From Streptomyces sp. NRRL S-340 (GTDB lineage Bacteria; Actinomycetota; Actinomycetes; Streptomycetales; Streptomycetaceae): a stretch of DNA of 64,000 nucleotides. Under the pieces are notes generated by a model that saw nothing but the letters and a program-made list of their open reading frames with translations, did not search any database and had not been told where the DNA came from. Position 1 is the stretch's first letter, and the number at the start of each line of letters is the position of its first letter. Of this stretch, positions 26,699 to 34,070 are shown in pieces. The stretch covers positions 1-64,000 of the forward strand of contig NZ_JOIY01000021.1 in the NCBI RefSeq assembly GCF_000720185.1, in the 5' to 3' direction. The position numbers and the translations under genes were made by a program.

Positions 26699-27361
26699 TC
26701 AGCCGCCGTCACCGGGCCGAAGGGGGCTCACCTGGGGAACCGATGCCTTGCCCGTGTCGGAGACCTCTGCGCCGCTCCAGCGGACTCTGCTCGACTCCGT
26801 CTCGCCGGGCGGGGTGACGAGCAGGGCGGCCGGCGTCACGGTGGTGACCCCGGAGACCGCGGGATTGGTGAAGGACAGCGCCGACCAGGCGCTCGCTCCG
26901 GGGGCGAGCGTCACGACATGCGCGTCCTTCCCGCCGGTCCGCTCGGGGTCCGGGGTGACGGCCTGGCCGGCGTCGTCGACGAAGGCGAGCCCTGGGAAGC
27001 CGTACACCGTGCAGGTGCGGTGGGAGCCGTTCGTCAGGACGACGGCGAAGTTCTCCTGTCCGGCTCCGGGGTGGTTCGGTCCGACGGACGCCCGCAACTC
27101 GGTGCTGCGGCACCGGGGTCCTGCCGGAGCCGGGGCAGCGGATGACTCTGCGGCCGTGCCGCCGGTGGACGGGGTGGGCGTCGATCCGCTCGGGGGGTCC
27201 GCGGTCGCGCCGTTCCCGGCGCCCGGGTCTGTGGCCCCCGGCGGCTTTCCCGCGTCGTTCGTGGCGGGGCCGCCGCCCGTCGTGGCACTCCCGCAGCCGG
27301 TCAGTACGGCTGCGAGCGCGGCGCAGCAGGCGACGGCGGCCTTGGCTCCGCGATGCGTCAT
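26699..27361 (-). CDS. DUF4232 lipoprotein
   Basis: A 220-residue secreted lipoprotein. ATG 27361 follows GGAAGG and gives a clean signal: HRGAKAAVACCAALAAVLTGCGS with lipobox LTGC (Cys about 22). A low-complexity Gly/Pro/Thr/Ser linker covers residues about 25-75. The C-terminal DUF4232 domain (RCRSTELRASVGPNHPGAGQ, then VVLTNGSHRTCTVYGFPGLAF) has two conserved Cys. The frame extends upstream to 27490, but that part lies in a non-coding shadow. DUF4232 proteins are common in actinobacteria and have no firm function. Confidence 0.88.
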   Translation of the reverse strand: MTHRGAKAAVACCAALAAVLTGCGSATTGGGPATNDAGKPPGATDPGAGNGATADPPSGSTPTPSTGGTAAESSAAPAPAGPRCRSTELRASVGPNHPGAGQENFAVVLTNGSHRTCTVYGFPGLAFVDDAGQAVTPDPERTGGKDAHVVTLAPGASAWSALSFTNPAVSGVTTVTPAALLVTPPGETESSRVRWSGAEVSDTGKASVPQVSPLRPGDGG

Positions 27362-27392
27362 GTCTTTCCTTCCGTGGTCCGCCGGCCGGCGT

Positions 27393-27902
27393 CTACCGAC
27401 GTCGCAGCAGGTACTTGTGCTGTCCGGACAGCACGAGTTCGCCGCGCTGGTTGTGGATGGTGGCCTCGGTGACGACGATCCCGTTGTCACCCTTCGGCTC
27501 CAGACCGGTGATGGTGAGCTGGGGGTACAGCGTGTCGCCGGAGTGGACCTCGCCCAGGAAGGTGCAGGAGACCTCCAGGAAGCTGACGAAGACCTCGCCG
27601 ATGAAGTGCGGGAACAGGGTGGCCCCCGGCGCGGTGAAGGCGAGCACCTGAAGGCCGTGCACCACGGGCGCGGGATGTCCGCGCCTGCGCGCCCACTCGG
27701 CGTCGTAGTGCACCGGGTGGTTGTCCGCGGACACCGTCTGGAAGGCCGCGGCGTGGGCGTCCGTCAGGGTGCGGCTGGGGGCCCGGAAGACCTCACCGAC
27801 GCGCAGGTCCCAGAACGTCCGGGCCGGAACGACCAGGAACGCGTCGGGGTCGAACCCGGCCACCGCGGCGCCGGCCGGTGACTCGGTGCCCTGCTCCTCC
27901 AT
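27393..27902 (-). CDS. MaoC-family dehydratase
   Basis: A 169-residue hotdog-fold protein of the MaoC/(R)-enoyl-CoA hydratase family. The hydratase motif is present (TVSADNHPVHYDAEWARRRG, with the Asp/His of the D-N-H-P-V-H pattern), followed by PVVHGLQVLAFTA. The gene starts at ATG 27902, overlapping the SMP-30-like stop by one base (TGATG), so the two are translated together. The partner suggests a catabolic step on a CoA- or ring-derived intermediate; the substrate is not known. Confidence 0.9.
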   Translation of the reverse strand: MEEQGTESPAGAAVAGFDPDAFLVVPARTFWDLRVGEVFRAPSRTLTDAHAAAFQTVSADNHPVHYDAEWARRRGHPAPVVHGLQVLAFTAPGATLFPHFIGEVFVSFLEVSCTFLGEVHSGDTLYPQLTITGLEPKGDNGIVVTEATIHNQRGELVLSGQHKYLLRRR

Positions 27903-28879
27903 CACTCGGCCCTCTCGATGCGGGCGGTGAGCAGGTTGGGGTCGTTGTCGGTGAAGTAGGCGCCGCTGGCGACGTAGACCGTGCTCCCCCGCACGGCGAG
28001 GGAGGTCGGGCCCTGCAGCCCGTCGGCGGCGGTCAGCACCGTCGTGTGACTGCCGTCCGGCCTGACCGAACTGACCTCGTTGTCCGCGTTGATCGCGGCC
28101 AGCAGGGTGTCCCCGGTGCCGGTGAAGGCGAAGTCGTCGATATCGGCGAGGCCGGTGGCACGCGTCTCGACGGGGCCGGCGACGCCGTGGCAGTCGATCG
28201 GTATGCGCAGCACGGTGCCCCGGTCCAGGTTGGACACCCAGGCCGCACCGCCGTGGATCTTGATGCCGTTGGCGCCGAGGAACCCGGTGGGCTCCAGCTC
28301 GGGCGCCCTCGCCCACTTCACCGGCGTGCCCCCGCCCACCGGCACGCGCCAGAGGGTGCCCAGGGCCGAGTCGGCCACGTACAGCCGGCCGCTGTGCCGG
28401 TCGAGGGCCAGGCCGTTGGGCAGGCTGTCGGCCGGGAGCGCGGCGATGCGCTGCGGGGTGCCGCCGGGACGCAGCCGCCATACGCCGGTCAGGTCGCTGG
28501 TGCCGGTGGCGTACAGGAAGTACAGGGTGCGGTCGTCGGTGCGGACGATGCCGCCGAGGAACGGCTCGGACAGGACGGGGGTGCGGGCCCCGGCCGGCGG
28601 CGCCGGCAGGGTCGCGAGAACACGCACCTCGCCGTCGGGGCTGATCCTGGCGACCTGGCGGCTGAAGGCGAAGGTCACGTCGGCGGCGCCGCCGGGCTCC
28701 AGAGTGATGTTCTCCGGCCGTTGCCCCTCGGCCATGTCCAGATGCGCCACGACACGCACGTCCGGCGACGCGGTGGTGGTCGCGGCGGCCGGGCCTCCGG
28801 CAGTCAGCGCGAGCGCCGTGGCCGCGGCCACGGCCACGGCCAGGCGGCCGGCTCCCGCCCCGGTCATGCTTCCAGGCAA
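27902..28879 (-). CDS. secreted SMP-30/gluconolactonase-like beta-propeller
   Basis: A 325-residue protein with a Sec signal peptide (RLAVAVAAATALALTAGGPAAA, cleavage near residue 34) and a six-bladed beta-propeller of the SMP-30/strictosidine-synthase type. Repeated blade motifs include LPNGLALDRHSGRLYVADS, FLGANGIKIHGGAAWVSNL and LQGPTSLAVRGSTVYVAS. The start could be TTG 28879 (GAAGGGAAA upstream) or ATG 28867. It would act outside the cell as a lactonase or a non-enzymatic binding protein. A bipartite GTGCAC element lies 116 bases upstream, linking it to the amidohydrolase and flavin-monooxygenase promoters. Confidence 0.85.
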   Translation of the reverse strand: MPGSMTGAGAGRLAVAVAAATALALTAGGPAAATTTASPDVRVVAHLDMAEGQRPENITLEPGGAADVTFAFSRQVARISPDGEVRVLATLPAPPAGARTPVLSEPFLGGIVRTDDRTLYFLYATGTSDLTGVWRLRPGGTPQRIAALPADSLPNGLALDRHSGRLYVADSALGTLWRVPVGGGTPVKWARAPELEPTGFLGANGIKIHGGAAWVSNLDRGTVLRIPIDCHGVAGPVETRATGLADIDDFAFTGTGDTLLAAINADNEVSSVRPDGSHTTVLTAADGLQGPTSLAVRGSTVYVASGAYFTDNDPNLLTARIERAE

Positions 28880-28994
28880 TGCGTTTCCCTTCCGTCCTTC
28901 TGGTTCACGTTCGGCTGGTACGTCGCGCCGGTTCCGGCGGTTTCGATCGATCCTCGCCCAGTCCGGTCACAGGAAGGGGCCCCGCGAGGGTTCA

Positions 28995-29022
28995 GTGCAC
29001 TGGCGGTACAGGACTTGTGCAC
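28995..29022. promoter_or_regulatory. bipartite GTGCAC operator, copy B
   Basis: Two perfect GTGCAC boxes at 28995-29000 and 29017-29022, starting 22 bases apart as in copies A and C. The left flank CAGTGCACTG is identical to copy A. It precedes the SMP-30/MaoC operon by 116 bases. The remaining bases of the 28880-29427 gap show no gene I can support. Confidence 0.6.
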
Positions 29023-29427
29023 CCCGCGCCTGGGGGGAACGGATCCCGGCCGGTCTCGGCGAAGTGTGAGCCTGCGCGGGAGGGAGTGCCGCCGAGCACC
29101 GAGCCCTCGGACTCCGAAGCCGGCACCGTGTTCGGCGGCCGCCCGCCCGGACTGCCGGCCGGCCGGAGCGACCGGTCCCCTGCTGGTGGTGTGCGCGTGT
29201 TGCCGGGCTCCAGGACCCACCGCACGCGGCAGAGGGCGGACTCGCCGTCGTCGGGATCGCGTACGTGGCCTCGACGACGAGGCCGGCCGGGACCTGGCGG
29301 ATCATCACTCGTTACGAGGGTCCGCGCTGCCACCGGGCAGGCTGCTCGCCGGGTTCGGCCGCCAGCGGCGAAGCCGGGCCGGTGCCGTCGGTGTCGCCCC
29401 GGGAACCGGCTCGCAGTCCGAGCCGGC

Positions 29428-29803
29428 ATGGAGCGGGTGCCACCCGGAGTCCCTCGTCCGGCGCGGCAGCGCTTCGGGCCGCGCCTGCCGTTCCTGGTCA
29501 AGCTCCTGACGGCCGACTCCCCCCCCCCGTCGAAGGCTTCCGGCTCTCCCGCCTGGTGCTGGGCTCGGGGAACAGCGCACGCGCGAGCCGGACGGTCCGG
29601 CGCTGCCCGGATCCCGGCCCCAGGTCCTGGTCTGCACCGCCGACGAGATCCGTGTCACCGGTCCGCAGCGCGAGGTCGCGCTCACCGGGGGTGCGTCCGC
29701 CTATGTGCCTGCCGGGGAAAGGGTCGCCGTGTCGGGCGAGGGAACGGTTTTCCGGGCCACCACCGGGGACCAGAAGGCCGACGCCCAGCGGGCTCACGAC
29801 TGA
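29428..29803 (+). pseudogene. decayed mannose-6-phosphate isomerase (manA) remnant
   Basis: Two pieces of a type I phosphomannose isomerase survive. The first, near 29470-29515, reads FGPRLPFLVKLLTAD, the conserved active-site strand of ManA. After a run of C residues (29519-29528) the frame is lost. The C-terminal domain then resumes (RPQVLVCTADEIRVTG, GASAYVPAGERVAVSG, TVFRATTG) and ends at the TGA at 29801. The central catalytic cupin is deleted and the N-terminal part is unrecognisable. The functional isomerase must be elsewhere. Upstream bases 29023-29427 look like further decayed sequence. Confidence 0.7.
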
Positions 29804-30142
29804 ACTCGAACTAAACTTAACCGGTTTTGTCACCATGGTTGAACGGGCGGACCGATCGCCCTAGCCTCTCTCCCAGTCGCCGATCGTGAGGCCCGACCGA
29901 GCCGCCGTTTTCCTTGGCGAGGTCGGTGAACGGTCTCCATTCGCGATTTACGTCCCGCCGACCGGTGAGCCGCTGACCACCCTCCGGACGGCGGAATGCC
30001 ATATCGGCTCGCGCATTTCGCTCTTCCGGCGCACCGCCGGGGCCGGCGCGGGCCGGTGGTCCGGTCACACGCTGAACGGCAGTGCTGTGCGCGCCGGCGC
30101 GGGTCGCGCCGACGGCACGCACCATCTTCCTGGGAGCAGTGA
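29804..30142 (+). promoter_or_regulatory. leader and promoter region of the mannanase gene
   Basis: These 339 bases hold no gene. The first 40 are strikingly AT-rich for this genome and contain an imperfect palindrome centred on AACCGGTT (29817-29824, inside AAACTTAACCGGTTTTGT), a plausible promoter/operator for the downstream glycoside hydrolase. A GGGAGCAGTGA ribosome-site context immediately precedes ATG 30143. The regulator is unknown. Confidence 0.4.
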
Positions 30143-31480
30143 ATGAGAAGAAAACTGGCCACCGCGGCGGGAGCGTTGCTGGCCTTGGCGGCTTCGATAC
30201 TGGCCGCACCGGCCCCGGCTCAGGCGGACACCCGAGCCACGGCGGGGTTCCACGTCACCGACGGGCGGCTGCTGGACGCGAACGGCAAGGAGTTCGTCCT
30301 GCGTGGCGTGAACCACGCCCACGCCTGGTACCCCACCAGGACGACGCAGGCGTTGAAGGACATCAAGGCGCTGGGCGCGAACTCCGTGCGCGTCGTCCTC
30401 GCCACCGGTGACCGCTGGACCAGGAACGACACCGCCGACGTCTCAGCCGTCGTCGCTCAGTGCAGGCAGAACCGGCTCGTCTGCGTCCTGGAGGCACACG
30501 ACACCACCGGCTACGGGGAACAGGACGGGGCCGTCTCCCTCTCTCGCGCCGTCGACTACTGGACGAGCGTCAAGGACGCGGTGCAGGGTCAGGAAAAGTA
30601 CGTCATCCTGAACATCGGCAACGAGCCGTACGGGAATTCTGGTTACTCGGCCTGGACTTCCGACACCGAGAACGCCATCGCCCGCATGCGCGCCGCCGGA
30701 TTCCACCACATGCTCATGGTGGACGCCCCCAACTGGGGTCAGGACTGGTCCTTCACCATGCGCGACCACGCACCGGAGGTATTCGCCTCCGATCCCGAAC
30801 ACAACACCGTTTTCTCGATCCACATGTACGGCGTGTTCAACACCGCCGAGAAGGTCCAGAGCTACCTTTCCCGGTTCACCTCGCAGCATCTTCCCATCGT
30901 CGTCGGGGAATTCGGCAACATGCACTCGGACGGCGACCCGGACGAGGACGCCATCATGTCCACCGCCCAGCAGTCGGGCGTGGGCTACCTCGGCTGGTCC
31001 TGGAGCGGCAACGGCGGCGGCGTCGAATACCTGGACATGGCGACGGGCTTCGACGCCTCCCGGCTCACCGCCTGGGGGCAGCGGATCTTCACCGGCCCCA
31101 ACGGCATCCGGCAGACCGCCAAGGAGGCCACCGTCTTCACCGACACCGGTTCCCCCGGCGGCAGTTGCGCGGTCGACTACCGGCTGAGCGACTGGGGCAA
31201 CTGGTTCAACGCGGACGTCACCATCCGCAACACCGGCACGACCGCCGTCAAGAGCTGGCAGCTCGCCTTCGCCTTCCCCGGTGGCCAGCGGCTCAACTCG
31301 GTGTGGAACGCCAGAGCCGTGCAGCAGGGCAGTGAGGTCCGGGTGAGCGACGAGTCCTGGACGGAGACGATACCGGCCGGTGGCACAGTCAGCTTCGGCT
31401 TCAACGGCTCCTCGGCCAACGGCACCAACGGCGTCCCGGCCGCCTTCAGTCTCAACGGCGCGACCTGCGCGAGGAGCTGA
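30143..31480 (+). CDS. secreted GH5 beta-mannanase with CBM2
   Basis: A 445-residue secreted endo-1,4-beta-mannanase-like enzyme (glycoside hydrolase family 5, subfamily 8 type). The signal peptide ends at AQA-DT (residue 28). The TIM barrel covers about 35-330: acid/base Glu161 in LNIGNEPYGN, nucleophile Glu256 in VVGEFGNM, and VFSIHMYGVF between them. A short linker leads to a family 2 carbohydrate-binding module (342-443, bracketed by Cys342 and Cys443, with W349- and W369-type surface aromatics in DWGNWFNADV and SWQLAF). It would degrade mannan and bind cellulose or mannan outside the cell. A decayed manA lies directly upstream. Confidence 0.95.
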   Translation: MRRKLATAAGALLALAASILAAPAPAQADTRATAGFHVTDGRLLDANGKEFVLRGVNHAHAWYPTRTTQALKDIKALGANSVRVVLATGDRWTRNDTADVSAVVAQCRQNRLVCVLEAHDTTGYGEQDGAVSLSRAVDYWTSVKDAVQGQEKYVILNIGNEPYGNSGYSAWTSDTENAIARMRAAGFHHMLMVDAPNWGQDWSFTMRDHAPEVFASDPEHNTVFSIHMYGVFNTAEKVQSYLSRFTSQHLPIVVGEFGNMHSDGDPDEDAIMSTAQQSGVGYLGWSWSGNGGGVEYLDMATGFDASRLTAWGQRIFTGPNGIRQTAKEATVFTDTGSPGGSCAVDYRLSDWGNWFNADVTIRNTGTTAVKSWQLAFAFPGGQRLNSVWNARAVQQGSEVRVSDESWTETIPAGGTVSFGFNGSSANGTNGVPAAFSLNGATCARS

Positions 31481-31503
31481 CACGCTCCCCGGCATACCTG
31501 ATG

Positions 31504-31532
31504 AGGGCCGCGTCCACGGGGGACGCGGCCCT
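31504..31532 (+). terminator. terminator of the mannanase gene
   Basis: A perfect 12-base stem, AGGGCCGCGTCC (31504-31515) with GGACGCGGCCCT (31521-31532), and a five-base loop, 23 bases after the mannanase stop. Confidence 0.85.
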
Positions 31533-31925
31533 CGGACGTCGTCAGGACGGGCCCGCCTTCGGCGCCGGCGCGGTGGAGCCGCGCGGGATCGGTGACGACG
31601 TCGGCACCTGGCGCCCGCCCGTGCGCGAAGTCGACCAGGACGGCGCCGGCGATCATCCGGCCTCTCCACCACTCCTTGCAGAGGGCGATCTCCTCGCCGT
31701 AGAGGGCGATCTCCTCGTCGAGGTCGCGCGCCAGCCGCAGCAGCAGCGAGCAGGACCGCTCCGCCAGGACGCTCTCGGTGCGTCGGCAAGGGACGGCCCG
31801 GAACCGACTCGCACGCGGTGAAGCAGCGGCACCCGGGGCCAGCGCCCCTCTCGCACCGCCTCCGCCCAGGCTGCCCCGTCACTCACTAGCGCGGTCGAGG
31901 TGCGTGCACCCGCGTCGCGCCGTGA
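31533..31925 (-). other. gap with a possible gene fragment
   Basis: No intact gene. On the minus strand one frame, from about 31760 down to the ATG codon at 31656 and beyond, reads protein-like sequence: LLLRLARDLDEEIALYGEE, then CKEWWRGRMIAGAVLVDFAH. It has no usable start codon upstream of the good stretch and degenerates as it enters the terminator. It may be the remnant of a small Streptomyces protein gene; I do not recognise it. Confidence 0.3.
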
Positions 31926-32486
31926 TCAGCCTGCTTCAGTCAAGGCGGCATGCGCGGCGGCGAGGATCTCCTCGGAGAGCGGGGAGCCCTTGGTGGCCCG
32001 GGACAGGACCAGCGCACCGAACAGGGTGCAGAGACGGACGATGCCGTCCTGGTCGTCACCGGCCAGGAAATCGGCGAAGTCGGCCACTCCCTCGGCGTAG
32101 ACGCGACGGGCCTCGCGCCCACCGCCGTCGCGCGCGACATCTGTCGCGAGCGCGGCGACCGGACAGCCGTCCGCCGGGTCGTCGCGATGGTCGACGGAGA
32201 GGTAGGCGTCGATCAGCGCCTGCTGGGCGGCAGCGCGCCGCCCGTCGTGCCGCTCGAGCCCGGCGCCGTGGCGTTGCGCGAGCTCGGCGAAGGCGTAGGC
32301 GGTGGCCTCGTCGACCAGGGCGTCCTTGGAGGCGAACTGCTTGTAGAAGGCGCCGTGGGTCAGGCCGGCCGCCTTCATCAGGTCGGCGACGCTGACCTGC
32401 ACACCCCGCTCCCGGAACAGCCGGGACGCGGTGTCCACCACCCGCCTGCGGTTCTCCTCCGCCTGCGCCTGCGATACGCGGCCCAT
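31926..32486 (-). CDS. TetR-family repressor
   Basis: A 186-residue TetR regulator. The N-terminal HTH is clear (NRRRVVDTASRLFRERGVQ, then VADLMKAAGLTHGAFYKQFASKDAL, residues about 13-57). The C-terminal domain resembles the TetR_C group that often controls adjacent dehydrogenases. ATG 32486 follows GGGAGG; a GTG six bases earlier is possible. It diverges from an SDR gene, with a palindrome in the 115-base gap as its likely operator. Confidence 0.93.
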   Translation of the reverse strand: MGRVSQAQAEENRRRVVDTASRLFRERGVQVSVADLMKAAGLTHGAFYKQFASKDALVDEATAYAFAELAQRHGAGLERHDGRRAAAQQALIDAYLSVDHRDDPADGCPVAALATDVARDGGGREARRVYAEGVADFADFLAGDDQDGIVRLCTLFGALVLSRATKGSPLSEEILAAAHAALTEAG

Positions 32487-32533
32487 GACCACCTCCCATT
32501 TGGATGTCGACTGGCATCTATCCTAGACCCGTG

Positions 32534-32557
32534 TTTAGATTATGTTCATCATCTAAA
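32534..32557. promoter_or_regulatory. TetR operator candidate
   Basis: Inverted repeat TTTAGAT (32534-32540) and ATCTAAA (32551-32557) with a 10-base centre, in an AT-rich patch between the divergent TetR and SDR genes. The length and position fit a TetR-type operator covering both promoters. Confidence 0.6.
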
Positions 32558-32601
32558 TGGTCGCGGGCGGCCGACTCGCCCGCCACGAACCAGGAGCGAA
32601 C

Positions 32602-33294
32602 ATGGAACTGAAGAAGGCGGTCGCAGTCGTCACCGGCGCCAACCGGGGCTTGGGGCGGCACTTGGCCATCCAGCTGGTCGAGCGCGGCGCGAAGGTGTAC
32701 GGCGCGGCCCGGCGCCCCGAGACGGTCGACGTGCCGGGCGTCATCCCGCTGCGGCTGGACGTCACGGACGAGGTGTCGATACGAGAGGCCGCCCGCGTGG
32801 CGTCCGACGCGACACTGCTGATCAACAACGCGGGCATCTCCACCGGCGCGACGCTGATGGGAGGCGACGTGGCCGAGGTGCGCCGGGAGATGGAGACCAA
32901 CTTCTTCGGCCCGCTCGCCGCGACCCGCGCCTTCGCCCCGGTGATCGAGGGCAACGGCGGCGGCGCCGTACTCAACGTCCTGTCCGCGCTGTCCTGGTTG
33001 CACCCGGCAGGACTCGGCTCCTACGCCGCGTCCAAGGCCGCCGCCTGGGCGCTGAGCGACGCGACCCGTGAGGAGCTGGCACCGCGCGGGATCACCGTCT
33101 CGGCCCTGCACGTCGGCTACATGGACACCGACATGGCCGCCGACGTGCCCGCCGACCAGAAGGTCGCCGCCGCCGACGTCGCGGCCCAGACCCTGCGCGG
33201 CATCGAGACCGGTCTGCCCGAGATCCTCGCCGACGAGGTCAGCCGGTACGTCAAGCAGAACCTGTCCGCGGCACCGCGGCCGAACGCGGTCTGA
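32602..33294 (+). CDS. short-chain dehydrogenase/reductase
   Basis: A 230-residue classical SDR. The NAD(P) motif is VVTGANRGLG (residues 9-18, TGxxxGxG), then LLINNAGIS (NNAG) and an active site with Tyr and Lys in GSYAASKAA (YxxxK) after the Ser in LNVLSALSW. The RxxPETV region suggests NADP preference. ATG 32602 has AGGAG six bases upstream. It is divergent from the TetR gene and presumably repressed by it. The substrate is unknown. Confidence 0.93.
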   Translation: MELKKAVAVVTGANRGLGRHLAIQLVERGAKVYGAARRPETVDVPGVIPLRLDVTDEVSIREAARVASDATLLINNAGISTGATLMGGDVAEVRREMETNFFGPLAATRAFAPVIEGNGGGAVLNVLSALSWLHPAGLGSYAASKAAAWALSDATREELAPRGITVSALHVGYMDTDMAADVPADQKVAAADVAAQTLRGIETGLPEILADEVSRYVKQNLSAAPRPNAV

Positions 33295-33349
33295 CGCTCA
33301 CCCCACCCTCGGCCCGCCCCCCTCACACTCCGCGGGAAAAGGACACCCC

Positions 33350-33532
33350 ATACGCTGCACGACGTTCGGCCGCCGGACCGGACTGCGCGTGTCCGAGTAC
33401 GCGCTCGGCACCGCGAACTTCTGCACCGGCTGGGGCGCCTGCGCCGAGCCCGACGAGGCCCGGCGGAGTCGGTGGACCGTCATGAAACGTCGAGGCCAAC
33501 GCGCTGCTCACCGGGCCCGCCAAGTCGACTGA
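33350..33532 (+). pseudogene. truncated aldo/keto reductase with mutated start
   Basis: Downstream of the SDR, an AAAGGA ribosome site is followed by ATA (33350) where intact relatives have ATG. The frame then reads CTTFGRRTGLRVSEYALGTA and GWGACAEPDEARR, the N-terminus of an aldo/keto reductase. After about 45 residues homology stops, and a short unrelated-looking tail (NALLTGPAKSTD) reaches the stop at 33530-33532. It is a start-codon mutation plus large deletion, probably once co-transcribed with the SDR. Confidence 0.65.
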
Positions 33533-33767
33533 CCCGCTCCGTCTGATCCAGGACGGCCACCTCACACTCCGTCAGGGACAGCGCCGGACGAGCGTCAGGA
33601 CAATTCCCGAACCCGTCCCTTGCGGAATCGAGGCAGAGCGTCCCCGACCACGCTCCCCGCAGCGAACCCGCAGGTGAGACACGAATCGGGGAACCTGCAG
33701 CACGCCCCACACGGTGGGCCATGGAGAACAGGTCGAGGAAGCACCGACGATCCTCGGAAATCGCAAG

Positions 33768-33882
33768 AAACAGCAGGTCAGAGTTTCTTCGCCGCAGGCT
33801 CCAAAATAGCCACGCACTCCACATGATGCGTCATCGGAAACATGTTGCCCCGAATGCACGAGGTAAAAACAGCAGGTCAGAG
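33768..33882. repeat. 16-base direct repeat, possible attachment-site remnant
   Basis: AAACAGCAGGTCAGAG occurs at 33768-33783 and again at 33867-33882, 99 bases apart. The first copy contains the stop codon (read on the minus strand) of a displaced RNA-methyltransferase 3' end, as in integration sites that rebuild the end of a target gene. It marks the change from ordinary chromosome to accessory DNA. The rest of the gap 33533-34070 shows nothing I can call. Confidence 0.45.
33778..33843 (-). pseudogene. 3' end fragment of a TrmA/RlmD-type RNA methyltransferase gene
   Basis: On the minus strand 21 codons read MFPMTHHVECVAILEPAAKK-L and end in TGA at 33780-33778. F-P-x-T-x-H-V-E is the conserved C-terminus of RNA uracil-C5 methyltransferases of the TrmA/RlmD family. 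Nothing upstream belongs to the enzyme. It is either a gene-end duplicate left by site-specific integration or a deletion remnant. Confidence 0.55.
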
Positions 33883-34070
33883 GGGCTTTCGGGTCCCGAA
33901 TGAGGGCCAGCGGGCGCCCGGAGCGTCAAATGAGCGTCACGGCCGTACGCCGGTTCGGCACGGACAAGTGGCGTGGCATGGCTACCCGCAGTACGGCAGC
34001 ACTCCCCCGGTACTACGGAGCCTGACGCGGTGCAGTCGTGTCGGTGCGCCCACTGTGGACGCGCCGCGCG

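Noticed and set aside
33480..33824. 114-residue minus-strand frame over the repeat region
   Set aside because: Overlaps the AKR and methyltransferase remnants in another frame and shows no protein-like pattern.
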